NCBI GenBank assembly: GCA_023053575.1
Contig: JAKZAP010000008.1
Span: 1,265,001-1,329,000, forward strand
DNA from: Branchinecta lynchi
Lineage: Eukaryota; Arthropoda; Branchiopoda; Anostraca; Branchinectidae
Length of the DNA stretch: 64,000 bases
Reading direction: 5' to 3'
The position numbers were made by a program, and so were the translations under genes. Below the pieces are notes generated by a model, which did no database searches, was not told the origin of the DNA, and worked only from the letters and a program-made list of their open reading frames with translations. Positions within the stretch are counted from its first letter, which is position 1. Each line of letters starts with the position of its first letter. Of this stretch, positions 1 to 10,825 are shown in pieces.

Positions 1-475
1 GGGAAATATGGTGCTACAGGTGAAAGATTACACAGGTTTGATGACACATTACCGCCAATTTTTACCGAGATTAAGCAAAAGGTTGTTCACAACAGCAATG
101 TCACCAAGCAGGTCCTTCATTTCAGCTTTCTCATCAGTGACACCCAAGCAGCTTGATACTACTGCACTCAAGACAAATGTAACCAGAGTGCCTCGGGCAA
201 CTAATTTTTTTTCAACTTGCATTTTTCGGCAAACTTCAACTTCCTCCCACCCAAATTTTAGATTTTAGTGTGGCTAAAATGCTGAACCTAAGGAACAACA
301 TAAGTGATGCACCTTTCCACCAATTAAAACTACTAGTAAGGCCTCTCAGAGAAATTTTTTGCAGTTTGTGGTACCCTTGTAAGTGCCGTTTTTAGATCCC
401 ACAAAATCATGCCACCTTATGAAATAACTTACAACTACCAACCCAACAGGGAGGTCTCACAATGAGGTTACTGTG
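1..475. other. Unassigned stretch
   Basis: AT-rich DNA with no coding exon, RNA gene or repeat boundary that I can support. A short open frame on the plus strand (8-268) lacks splice sites and any recognisable composition, so I treat it as chance. Confidence 0.4.
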
Positions 476-483
476 GTATTGTG

Positions 484-1256
484 CAGTCATGCACAAATCC
501 TCAATTTTTGGGCATGGTGCCCCAACGTCTGGGCATGCCCGAACGTATGGGCATGGTACCCATACGTTGGAGCACCATGCTCTGGAGCATGGGCATGGTA
601 CCCCTGTGAAATTTGGATAAACTGAGACTGGTTACATACCTAAATAGGGCCTTCTCCCTGTCCTAGATCAAAAGATACCTGATTTTACTTTCTATTCAAC
701 CTCATTTTCCAATTTACAAAATGTTAGAGCACTTCCAAGATACATAGAGTTTTTTGGAGGCCACTTCTCTTCCAGTGGGCTTATCCTATCCTTTTCCAGA
801 AAATTGCTGCTAGGTAGCATGGATGAGGCAAGCTTTTCAATCTGTTCACTGGAGCAAATATTTCCTTTAGATTGTTTGCCTTTTCTTGTATTTATTTTGA
901 GTTATTTTTTTTTTACCTGTTTTACTCTGACTTTTGACTTTTTGACAACATGGAAAAGGATTGAGTAACCTAGTGGCAACTACCTGTAAAAGGATAGGGT
1001 AAACCCACTGGGAAAGAAGTGGCCTCCACAAAACTCTCTGTATCTTGAAAATGCTCTAACATTTTGGAAATTGGAAAATGAGGTTGGATAGACAGTGAAA
1101 TCAGGTATCTTTTGTCAGTTTAGCCAAATTTCACAGGGGTACCATGCCCATACTCCAGGGCATGGTGCCGTAACGTATGGGCACCATGCCCATACGTCCA
1201 GGCATGCCCGAACGTTGGGGCACCATGCCCAAAAATTGAGGATTTGTGTATGACTG
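484..1256. mobile_element. hAT-like non-autonomous element with ~300-bp inverted ends
   Basis: The left end starts CAGTCATGCACAAATCC and the right end is its near-exact inverse. The inverted arms run about 484-815 and 955-1256. Both ends are flanked by the same 8 bp, GTATTGTG (476-483 and 1257-1264). Ends beginning CAG with 8-bp duplications are typical of the hAT superfamily. The arms contain repeated GGGCATGG/CCATGCCC palindromes that could fold into sub-hairpins. No transposase reading frame is present, so it would depend on an autonomous relative. Confidence 0.8.
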
Positions 1257-1396
1257 GTATTGTGAGATCAAGAACAGAATATTAAACTGAAAAAAAAAAC
1301 CCATCAGATCTCAAGTGAAATCATGAGAAGTAGAAACAATGAACCCAGTAAGATTCCATACCTTGCTAGAGTTATTTCCATGATGTTATATACACT

Positions 1397-1861
1397 TCAG
1401 GCTGCAGTGGCCAATAGCCTCTTTGAGACGAAAATTAACCCATCATAATGCAGTTGCAAAACACCAGAGGAATCAAAAACAACTCTGACATAATACAGCC
1501 ACTCAATAAAGGGTGTAATTGGTGTAAAACTGAAGAAAGATGTAACCTCTGCTGCAACAATCACAAATAATCGCACTTTCTTGAAGATTCGGAATTCATC
1601 TCTCAGAACACATGCACCAAAGCAATTTCGAATATTTTGTGGTTTGTCGCAGTCATGAAATGTCCATGGTACGTTGAGGTAGTGAGGTTCTGCAAGAACT
1701 CGGAAACGATCAAATCGGAAGCGATGGCGCGTACTATTTGGAAACTCTTTATTCTTGAAGTATTTACATGAATTAAATCGTAAATACTGTCCTCTGTGCT
1801 TTAACAATATATACTCCCGCATACGCTCCCTAATACATCCAATATTCCTGACAAGTTCCAT
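1397..1861 (-). CDS. Hypothetical 154-aa open frame
   Basis: An uninterrupted frame runs from an ATG at 1861 to a TGA at 1397, encoding 154 residues. The N-terminal half is basic and the middle has a long hydrophobic, aromatic stretch (about residues 95-130) that could be a membrane segment or buried strands. I do not recognise the family. No splice sites are needed to read it, so it could be an intronless gene, a retrocopy, part of an unknown mobile element, or chance. It lies just right of the hAT-like element and just left of a tRNA-like sequence. Confidence 0.3.
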   Translation of the reverse strand: MELVRNIGCIRERMREYILLKHRGQYLRFNSCKYFKNKEFPNSTRHRFRFDRFRVLAEPHYLNVPWTFHDCDKPQNIRNCFGACVLRDEFRIFKKVRLFVIVAAEVTSFFSFTPITPFIEWLYYVRVVFDSSGVLQLHYDGLIFVSKRLLATAA

Positions 1862-1931
1862 TATCCTAACAATGTAATTTGTTTAGATTATCCACTTTGT
1901 TCGTAGTCCCGCATTCGCTATCTCGTACATG

Positions 1932-2006
1932 GACTCATGGCTCAGTTGGTAGAGCGTTGGACTTGTAACTCAGAGGTTCCTGGTTCGCTCCCGCACTCGG
2001 GCAGCC
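1932..2006 (+). tRNA. tRNA-Thr(UGU)-like sequence, probably pseudogene or SINE head
   Basis: The segment holds a good A box (TGGCTCAGTTGG) and B box (GGTTCGCTCC), with anticodon-loop-like CTTGTAA giving TGT. The 3' part ACTCGGGCA should pair with a 5' GCCCGAGT, but the 5' strand reads GGACTCA, so the acceptor stem does not form. The anticodon stem also has a mismatch. A run of eight T just downstream (from about 2007) would terminate RNA polymerase III. This fits a decayed tRNA or tRNA-derived SINE head better than a working tRNA gene. Confidence 0.35.
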
Positions 2007-2033
2007 CTTTTTTTTGCTACTTTTCGCTCCACT

Positions 2034-2265
2034 TTTGCTTTATAGTTTCCGGACTCCCGGATCCGGGGAAAGTCGGATTGAAGAAATGATTAATTTTAAG
2101 TTGAGCTGGTCCGGTCCCTGATATGCCTGCCAAGTTTCATCGTCCTAGCTTATCTGGAAGTGCCCGAACTAGCAAAACCGGGACCGACAGACCGACAGAC
2201 CGACTGACGGACAGAAATAACAATCGCTATATGGCACTTGAGTAAGCTCAAGTGCCATAAAAATC
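2034..2265 (+). mobile_element. GGCACTTG-hairpin element, 3' fragment
   Basis: This shares text with copies at 39740-41003, 49840-50255, 50256-54686 and 63676-64000, including the phrases TGCCTGCCAAGTTTCATCGT and GACCGACAGACCG. It ends in a near-perfect hairpin at about 2230-2257: GGCACTTGAG, a 4-nt loop, then CTCAAGTGCC, followed by ATAAAAA. A terminal hairpin is reminiscent of Helitron-like 3' ends, but no complete copy with a clean host boundary was found. Confidence 0.5.
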
Positions 2266-2469
2266 ATTCCGGCTTGACGACCAGTTACACACAAAGCACA
2301 TACGTGCTTGCAAAACGCAACCAGTACACATTTACTATCATGTTCTAATCAAACCTTCACTAGAATAAACTAAAAATTAATTAATTAATTTGTCAATATG
2401 TCCTCTCTCGTCTTCCAAACCTCCACTCACCAACGACCCTTAAGGGATGTTTCTTTAACCGATTTTTAA

Positions 2470-2790
2470 ATTGCGGTACACTCTGACCCTTGCCAAGAAG
2501 GGCCGAAATATAGCTCTAATAAAATGTAGCTGACTTATCCGTTTTGCACCGTCAAATATGATGCGCAGTCAGCTCGGACTAAAGGAATATCTATCACCAG
2601 AGTACGGAACTTCAAATCGCTCATAAATGCCGTCTTTTTTTTTACATGTTAATTTTCCAGCTTGAGCGGATTAAGCCGGAAGAGGACCCTACCCTGCCAA
2701 GAAGGGCCGTAATATAGCTCTAATAAATGTAGCTCTTTTCCGTTCTGCACCGGCAAATATCATTCTGTTTACCTGCCCAGAACAAACGCA
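2470..2790 (+). mobile_element. Two tandem decayed copies of the hammerhead-motif repeat
   Basis: Two head-to-tail plus-strand remnants of the ribozyme-like family (subtype 2) lie at about 2478-2560 and 2666-2760. Both keep the AAGAAGGGCC stem arm and the GCTCTAATAAA segment. Each core is broken: the first lacks the CTGANGA box and the second reads CGGAAGA and GTAA in place of CTGAAGA and GAAA. The tandem layout resembles the head-to-tail arrangement known for Penelope-type terminal repeats. Confidence 0.5.
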
Positions 2791-2805
2791 AGCTATTTGT
2801 TATTT

Positions 2806-4240
2806 GATTTTTGGGATCCCAAAACGTAAGTGGAGGGATACCTATGACATCGCAAAAGTTGTCCGTCTGTCCGTCCGTCCGTCCGTCTGTAAGCACGATA
2901 ACTCTCGAAGGGAATGAGATATTTTGATGAAACTTGGTGTGAAAGTTCGTTGGGTCGTCGGACCAGTCAAGTTCGTAGACGGGCTTTGTAGCTTTACATT
3001 TAGGGGTGGGGGAGGGGATTCAAATTAAGGGACAAACAAAATGTTTTGAAACAGCTAATGTGATAGTCGATTATGGGGTAAGAAGACATGCTGAACACGA
3101 TGGTGAAAACCATTTTGTCATCGGACAAGTATTTCGCCCGGAATCCGGCCAAAACCGGAAAGTTTGTTGAAAGTAAAAGTTTTATTTGAAGTTGATTAGA
3201 TGTTCGATTTAGGGGTAGGAAGACATGCTGAAGACGATGGTGAAAATTATTTTCTCGACGGACAAGTATTTCGCCCGGAATCCGGCCCAAACCAGAAAGT
3301 TTGTTGAAAGTAAAAGTTTTATTTGAAATTGATTAGATGTTCGATTTAGGGGTAGGAAGACATGCTGAAGACGATGGTGAGAACTATTTTCTCGACGGAC
3401 AAGTATTTCGCCCGGAATCCGGCCCAAACCAGAAAGTTAGTTGAAAGTAAAAGTTTTATTTGAAGTTGATTAGATGTTCGATTTAGAGGTAAGAAGACAT
3501 GCTGAAGACGATGGTGAAAACTATTTTCTCGACGGACAAGTATTTCGACCGGAATCCTGCCCAAACCGGTAAGTTTGTCAAAATTAAAAGTTTTATTTGG
3601 AGTTGATTAGATGTTCGATTTAGGGCAAGAAGACATGCTGAACACTTATGTGAAAACGAGTTTCTACCCGGACATGTATAGTTCGTCCGGAATCCGGCCA
3701 AAACCGGAAAACTGTTGGAAGTCAAAGTTTTATTTCTAGTTGATTAGATAAGCGATTTAGGGGTAAGAAGAGATGCTGAGTCCCTGTATGACAATCATAT
3801 TTTACCCGGACATATAGTTCGACCGGAATCCGGCTGGAATCGGAAAATTTGTTATAAGCTAAATTTCTATTTGAAGTTGATTAGATGTTCATTACTGGGG
3901 AAAGAAGATACCCTGATTTCGTGTTTGAGCTTTCTTTTTTCGCCGGACAAGTAGTTCTGGAGTTCGGCCGGAACCGGGAAATTAGCAGAAGTGGCAGGAA
4001 GTTTTCGTCAAAACAGATATGATAGGGGTAAACACACATGCTGAATCCAAATCTGAACTTGGTTTTCTCAGGTGATTAGCTATTTTGCCTTAATCTGTTT
4101 CTGAATTTTAATTGTAAAAATGTTCAAGGAGTCTGGCGAAGACTGGATCTGGCTAAGACAAGACCCTGTTGTCTGGATCAGATATTGAATTTTTGGGATC
4201 CCATCGAAACCTTTGGTCTTGTTTCCTTTTGCTGAAGGGC
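2806..4240 (-). mobile_element. TGGGATCCCA-family element, copy 1, with 137-bp minisatellite
   Basis: The left end has TTGGGATCCCAAAACG followed by the GTCCGTCTGTCC-rich segment. The right end has GGGATCCCATCGAAACC and closes with GGTCTTGT. In between are repeated units containing CCGGAATCCGGCC and TAGGGGTAAGAAGACATGCTG. It abuts an inverted second copy at 4255. Boundaries are taken from the intact copies at 19172-19990 and 34858-35926. Confidence 0.65.
3060..3900. repeat. Tandem array of ~137-bp units
   Basis: The block containing CGGAATCCGGCC, AGTAAAAGTTTTATTTGAAG and AGACATGCTGAAGACGATGG recurs at 137-bp spacing across 3100-3720 and then decays. Because the minus strand of each unit has no stop codon, overlapping short open frames appear here. 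They are a by-product of the repeat, not genes. Related units fill the centres of the other TGGGATCCCA elements. Confidence 0.85.
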
Positions 4241-4254
4241 TATTGTTGGGTCTT

Positions 4255-5225
4255 GAGAAACAAGACCAAAGGTTTCGATGGGATCCCACAAATGTAATAT
4301 TTATTCTGGACAATTAGGACTTGTAGAGATATCCGGTCTTCGCCAAGCCCCTTTGATATATTTACTTGAACGTTTTAATTTAATTTTTACTATTAAATTC
4401 AGAAACAAATTAAGGCCAATGGCTATTCGTCTACGAAAAAAAGTTCAGATTGGAATTCAGCATGAAGTTTGCCACTCTAATTCGGCGAAAACTTAACAAA
4501 ACATTTGCCACATTTCCATTCTTAGCTGGATTCCGGGCGAACTACTTGTCCGGTAAAAAACAACACTAAAAAACGAATTCTGCCTATCTCCTTACGTTAG
4601 TATTGAACCTCTAACTAACTTCAGATAAAACATCCGACTTTTAACAAATTTTCAGGTTTTGACCGGATTCCGGGAAAACTATTTCTCCGGCTAGAAAATA
4701 ATTTTCATATACGTAATGAGCATGCCTCGTTACCACTACATCGAACATATAATCATCTTCAGATAAAACTTCTACTTAAAACACATTTTCTGGTTTCAGC
4801 CGGATGCCTGGTTAACTATATGTCCGGGAAGAAAATAAGTGTCATATATGTCTTCTTACCCCTAAATCGAACATCCAATCAACTTCAAATAAAACTCTAC
4901 TTTTAATAAATTTTCCAGTTTTGGCCGGATGCCGGGAGAATTACGTGTCCGGCGAGGATTTTCTAATACGTGTTCAGCATGTCTTCTTACTCCTAAATCG
5001 ACCATGTCATTTAGCTATTAACAAATATTTTGTTCGCCCCATAATTTGAAACCCCCACACCTAAATGTAGGGCTACTTGCCCATCTTCGAACTCGACCTC
5101 TCCCTTGAACCAAAGAATCCTCACGCCAAGTTTCATCAAAATATCTCATTCCCTTCGAGAGTTATCCTGCTGACAGACGGACGGACAGACGGAAAACTTT
5201 TACGAAGTCATAGGTATCCCTTCAC
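4255..5225 (+). mobile_element. TGGGATCCCA-family element, copy 2, inverted against copy 1
   Basis: It begins ACAAGACCAAAGG and GATGGGATCCC, reads through decayed 137-bp-type units and ends in GACAGACGGACGGACAGACGG and the GGTATCCC block. The far TGGGATCCCA end is missing. With copy 1 it makes a head-to-head pair separated by about 15-20 bp. Confidence 0.6.
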
Positions 5226-6735
5226 TGAACTCAAATATTGCGAAAGCTGTTGGAAAGAGGATCCACACTGAAGAGAAGTTGACGGAAGAGAAAATTCGTA
5301 CAAACCAGGTATTGGTTTTATTATTGGTTTGCAGGATAGATAAATATTTGATTTCATAACATATCTGATTTCACTATGTAATTTTTTAGAGGCGGATTGT
5401 TTTTGTTGAGGCGACGCTGGGGGCTGATTAATCACTGAATTTTATTCCAATATTAATTTCTTAGATTAACTGAAACTTCGAGAGTAACTTCCAATAATCC
5501 AATTGCCTAGTAGTCTTTCTTGTGATTCTGAACATTGATTAGGCTATAGGGATGATAGGCATGATGTTGGAGCAAAAACTAGCATTTTTATATGCCTGCT
5601 TTAAACACCGTTCAACTACGCACACTTCTACTACACCCGAAAAAGGGCAAACTAGATAAAGAAATTGCTAAAAAAAAGAAAAAAAAAGTAAAAAGACAAT
5701 GGCTGAGGCGAAAGTTTGCGCAAAAAACTTGACTACGCGACCAAGACCGGCCACAGAGCTGCCATCCCCAACCCAGAGAAGAGTCAAGGTGGAAGGCCTA
5801 CAGCTCCAATAATACCTTTTAAGCGCACAACCATGTCTGGACAACTGATGACACGCACTTTGCCAAGAAAGTACAACGGCCTATTGTTAATACCAATTAC
5901 AGTAAGTCGAATTCGGAATCTGAATACTGAGCGAAGAAGGTTAATAAGGATCACGATTGGAATGAGCAATAAGGTAATACCCATGGATCAACCTCTATTT
6001 CAGGATGGTAACTTTCATACTCAAGTCGATAATACCGAGATATGGATTATCGATCTCTACGACTAAGTCGAAACAGGCCAATGAACCACGACAAGAACGA
6101 GAAACGTCACCCAAACAAATCCTCGAACTTGACTCAATTCCTATGTCAACCAATCACAACGTTTGTTGGCTGTCAGGCCAGTAACATATCTGGCTGTTCA
6201 ATAGGCACTCGGTGATCCTTTGTCGACACACAGAGTTAGTCATCAAGAGTATAGGGCGACATTTACTTACAAGTCCATACCCGAACCTAAACACACTAGT
6301 CCTGATCCAGTCTCCGGATCCTGCTTGACGCAGACCTACCCTCCCGTGTGGGCCAACATTAATTCCAGCTATGATTTCCGGCTCGAAACATTCTTGTACT
6401 AAAAAGCAACCAATTTCGATGGAGAACAGAAATAAAAATGAAAGGAGACCCTGAGATATTTGCAAGGATGAATATTAATGTTGATTTTCAAAAATCACAG
6501 ATATTAAAATGCTCACTATTCAGTGTTATGCTCAAGGAAATAAATTGAAAAAACCCGGCGTTGCAGAACCACGTCTAGGTGGTGAGCAACGGGTTGGCCA
6601 CTTGCGAGTAAGGATGCAAATTTATACATGATGTTTCAGCGCTTACGGCAATTCCGGGGAAGGAAAATGTTGCTGGTATTACGATATAGAGAAAGGAGTA
6701 GGTTTTAAGCAGAAATAAAGCTTTTCGAGGCTCTA
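5226..6735. other. Unassigned stretch
   Basis: No supported gene. A plus-strand open frame at 5716-6066 includes a donor-like GTAAGT near 5901, and a minus-strand frame at 6154-6465 has an acceptor-like and a donor-like site. Neither matches a known domain and neither joins in phase with the recognised gene. Confidence 0.35.
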
Positions 6736-6740
6736 TTTAA

Positions 6741-7380
6741 GGTCCCAGAGCTATTGACATCCCAAAAGCTCTTCGTATTTTAGGTGGACGTCTGAATTGT
6801 GGTGATACGGTTAATTGTTTTAAGTCGTTATGTGTGTTACCGGTAAAAAGATTTGTCAACACCAGATTGGAGTATTTGTATATAAGAGTCGAAACGGATT
6901 GTGCCCATCGTATTTTCGAAATTTTTATGTTGATCATGCACATTACTACGAGTATGAGACAAGAAATGTGGGTTTGTTGGTGAATGATATTGGAGAGTCG
7001 TCAAGAGGAGGGTCTTGTGTGAGGAACTCGGGTGTGAAGGTATGGAATCATCTTCCGGAGAGAATCAGGGAGTCGGAGAACCAGTTTTTGTTTAAAAATA
7101 GATTGAAAAATTATTTTTTGGATAGTTAGGTAAATGTGGAATCTTTATTTGGAATTTTATTTAAGTTGTATTTCAATATTATTATTAGTGAATGAGAGTT
7201 GGGTTGGGTGGGGGGGGGGATAAAGAAAAAGAAATGATACGGTTAAGACGAGAAATGTGTGTCATAGTATGTAATAGGTGATTAAAAGTTGTGCACTCCC
7301 GCACAGGAAACGGTTGTGCCCTTCATGGGAGCGTTCTGTTTAAGGAATGTTGAATTAAAATGAACTGAATTGAATTGAAA
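6741..7380 (+). mobile_element. LINE 3' end: reverse-transcriptase C-terminus and tail
   Basis: Residues read VYKSRNGLCPSYF, then GVKVWNHLPERIRES and FKNRLKNYF, the usual C-terminal tail of CR1/L2-type non-LTR retrotransposon polyproteins. The stop is at 7127-7129. The upstream part (LPVKRF...) is in another frame, so there is a frameshift near 6880. A 3' UTR follows and ends in a TGAATTGAATTGAA-type tail at about 7361-7380. The copy is 5'-truncated and dead. Confidence 0.75.
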
Positions 7381-7849
7381 AAGATTAATCGCAGCGTCAG
7401 AACTAGCACGCCAACGATTTAAGGGACACACAAACTATGTACGCAAAAGACAGCTCGTTGGCCGAATAAGCATAGTAGGCTTCTCGACCCACTCTCAAGT
7501 GGCGCTCTAGCGACGTACATCCGCTTCCCGCCGACAAATATTGTTCGCTTTGGAAATTCAGTAATGATGCTGACAGAACTGTTAGGTCAGAAGTCAAGAT
7601 AGGACTTGTTGCTTTGTAACTTCGAAAAGCTTGCTATTACATCCTGCATTCTTGGTTTTATGATGCATATGGTATGTATTTGTATTTAATAAAAGTGTTG
7701 TTATTCATAAAACCATAAGACGTTTTACATGCAGAAAATTACATATTTAGCAGTGGGTAGACGATGATGGCAACACTTTTGCAATATATGTTATCCTTAC
7801 ACTATGCCTACATTATGTGGAGATAGATTATGATGTTATGAATTTCATT
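7381..7849. other. Unassigned stretch
   Basis: Sequence between two LINE remnants. I see no exon, RNA gene or terminal repeat. Confidence 0.4.
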
Positions 7850-8790
7850 TCATTTCATTTCATTTATTTCTGAACGCCGAAGCTGGCGAGTATAAAAAAG
7901 AAATAAGAATACAACACGGCCAAAAAATACATTAAACGTGGCCCAACACTTGCACAATCAAATACTCAAAATTTTTTGAGAAAAACATATAAAAAAGAAC
8001 ATACCATACTAACAGAAACAATCTATTTCAAACCTTGACCCAGGTTATGCTTTAGGCTATCAAGCTTAATCATGAACTTAGCGTGTTTCTGCTTCAGGAT
8101 TTCAACCGGATTTTTCATATTATAATCTTTCATCATCAAAGAAGAAGATTTAAATTTCGAGAAACGACATAAGAATTTCTCAAATTTAAAAAAAGTTGTT
8201 TTCAGGGAAGTTAAATTACCTTTAGAAAAATATGGCAAAAAAGGAGAACCCAGTAAAACATGTGGTAAAACTACACTATTAAAATCTTTGCCAGTCACTT
8301 CTTAGACAGATAATCTCTTAGGCAAACAATACTACCAAAACTTCTCGCAGTTCTTTTTTCTAGATCAACTATTATCAAAGAACGAGTTAGTACCATTGAC
8401 GAACTAATAGGCAAACCTAAGTATTTTAGAGAAAAAACTGGTTTCAAAATAAAATCATCAATCTTAATAGAAATAGACTGCACTAAATCAGAAAAATGTA
8501 TAACCAAAACAAGAAGTTGGCATTTATGCGGAGTAAAAGCAATCCGTGGGTTTTAAAAACTTGGCAAACATAATCAACATTAATTTGAAGGGATTTCAAA
8601 GACCGGCTTATTAAAAGAATATCATCAGCATAAGCAACCTATGACAGAAACGATCTAGATTTAAAAAGAAAAGAAATAGGGATATTATCTAAACATGCAG
8701 CTAAAGTAATATTGAAAATCGTCGGTGACAGAATTCCACCTTGCCTCAGACCCCTATTTAACAAATATCTTTTGTAGGTCGTCCGAATGC
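7850..8790 (-). mobile_element. LINE fragment with reverse-transcriptase core (YADD)
   Basis: Read on the minus strand, the segment begins GLRQGGILSPTIFNI (RT motif 4 region) and continues to VAYADDILLISRS, with the YADD codons at 8621-8632. A TAG stop lies just before this motif. After a frameshift it continues HFSDLVQ and then VFSLKYLGLPIS. The 3' end is a CATTT-type microsatellite tail at 7846-7865, preceded by CTTCGGCGTTCAG. Several stops and frameshifts show it is inactive. The clade is not determined. Confidence 0.8.
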
Positions 8791-9049
8791 CGCTTCCATC
8801 ATATCAGCTGAATAAATGTCAGGATCATTCCGGGTCAACAGCTATAAATGGCTCCCATCGCATTCGGCTACATCTTCACAGGGCAGAGTCAGTGTTTCTT
8901 CAGGCCGAAGTCGGGTAGCAAGGGTAGATCGGAAAAACAACCAAATTACCTTAGTGAAAATATACTATCGAGCTGGTCTTCTCGGTCCTCCAGGCTCCAG
9001 GTAAACATCGACGTTCGCAAAATCTGGAGTAAGGCACGCTCTTTCTCAC

Positions 9050-9480
9050 CTTCAGGATTCGAGCTCAGGCGAATGATTTGCACCTCCTCGGTATCGACAT
9101 TCTCAGCATTACCGATCCGGTCGGCCTTTCCGGCACTGCATATCCGGTCGATCTTATCGGCGTAAATTCGGTCACGCTTCTGACAGCATAAAACTCTGCA
9201 GCAAGCGTTCAGAAAGAAGCTACCAGGTTCACTCTCCTGTTTCGAGATCCGGTACAAAAGCCGATTTGGCTTCTTTTCCGGCGTTGTATCGGAATGATCT
9301 GTTCCGGTCAGATTAATGTGCGAGACAAAAACTTCGGTCTGTGATCCCGATTGGCTACCAATCCGCGTTAAAGTGAGAAATTTCTCGAAAATCTTCATTT
9401 CACTCCGATCCACACAAAGCCGGATTATCTCCAGGTAGGATTCAATCACACATTCCGTCGATTTTCTTAGTTCAACTTAT
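9050..9480 (-). CDS. Candidate linker exon of the PTPN4-like gene leading into a PDZ domain
   Basis: A long minus-strand open frame (opening after a stop near 9480) reaches a good splice donor, GAAG/GTGAGA, at 9049-9050. The last residues before it, VQIIRLSSNPE, look like the first strand of a PDZ domain. The preceding residues are rich in S, T, E and K, as expected for the disordered linker between the FERM and PDZ parts of PTPN4. The acceptor cannot be fixed. The next PDZ exon was not found in the window. Alternatively it is an unrelated open frame. Confidence 0.35.
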
Positions 9481-10814
9481 CACATTATACAGCGTAATCA
9501 CTGCGTTATCTATTCTACTCAAGTTCCTTAACCTGGTTCGCGAGTTCAATGTCAAATAGCTACTCCAATATTAACACCAAGTCACCACGCTTGAACAATT
9601 AATAAGCAGATCGGAATCGATTGCAGCGGACACGATTCTCCAGCATCACTGGAGAACTTTTTGAGTTCTGGGAGCCAGAGGAACTGCTCTGCTTCGCACC
9701 TTTTCCTACCTCCCTGCTCCGGCTCAAAGCCTCAAACCGCGAGAACGAAAGAGCTTTCATTACTCCAGCAAAAAGACTGACAAATAACCAACGGATATGA
9801 TGATAATGATGAAGCAGAACTGTGGGGAGAATGGGGATGGGCTGGACCATTTTCTGAACAGTTCCAAAGTTTGGTAAATTTGAGGGATACATTTTTTCGA
9901 AGGGGTGTACCGCTGCTCCCTGGTATTTTGGGGACTACTTCGACAGATTCAATTATTGTGTTATGTTGTTTTATAGAGAACGGCGTGGAGGCAGGGAAGG
10001 CAGCGACTTGAACCTTTTGAGTGTTATTGGTTTTCTTTTTTGTTTATTTTTGTGTGTGTATTTGGGTATATGGCCACTGGCTTTTGACACGTGGCCATAT
10101 ATATATATATAATGTCGTGAAAAGACTGAGTGTGGATTACTAGTTGACACCGACATTTTGAGGACCATATAAGCATGACACTATTCAAGGGGTATTATTG
10201 ATGTAAAGTAGCAAAGACGAAGTCAGCTATAGTGCTCTGTCTCCGACTAAGAACTGCTTAACTACAGACACGGTGTAAAAATCGCACACCATCCAGCGCA
10301 CTGGTTAGTGGATATGATGGTCTGCTCCCAACAATTCAAATACTAAGTAGATTATAAGCCATGTCAAGCTTAACCAAAGACTGAGCGAGCAGATAAAAAG
10401 TCGGACTCTGCTGCAGGGTCTGAAAATTCGCAGCCATCTGTAAAATCAGATTTAAAACGGCAAGGAGGTCGTTCGAATACTCCAAAACTGTCACCGGAAA
10501 TAAAGCCTAGTTTTCATCCCGCCATCCCCTGTTAACGTAACTGGAAGGTACGAGCTTATTTCCGCATTTCGGTAGCGGGTGAGTGAGTGGGAGGGGGGGG
10601 GGGTGAGGTCTCCTAATCCCAAAAGGTTTATGCGTATTTCTCCGAAGCGGAAAGGCCGTTGCTAATGGCAGAAAAACGGCAAAAAAAAACAGCCTTAAAG
10701 GACCGTTTGTACCTATTTATCTAATTAGTCTCAGGAACGGAAGTTTAGTTTAGTTTACGTAGCATAGTATTTCTGGAGGTGTAATAGTTTATTTGTAAAG
10801 TGAAAAGTGCATAC
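9481..10814. other. Unassigned stretch
   Basis: It contains a GTGTGTG/(AT)n microsatellite near 10050-10112 and a minus-strand open frame at 9599-9892 without convincing coding content. A G-rich run lies near 10593. No supported gene. Confidence 0.4.
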
Positions 10815-10825
10815 AATCCTGTATG

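Noticed and set aside
3000..3725. Series of overlapping 72-96-residue open frames
   Set aside because: They are the same 137-bp repeat unit read repeatedly in shifting frames, not genes.
5716..6066. 116-residue plus-strand frame with a donor-like GTAAGT
   Set aside because: Composition is basic and uninformative, no partner exon or domain was found.
6154..6465. Minus-strand frame with acceptor-like and donor-like sites that might be a PDZ exon
   Set aside because: Only a vague resemblance to PDZ residues and no GLGF-type or INGxx motif; phase partners were not found.
7403..7597. 64-residue minus-strand frame
   Set aside because: No domain, no splice context and no repeat relationship.
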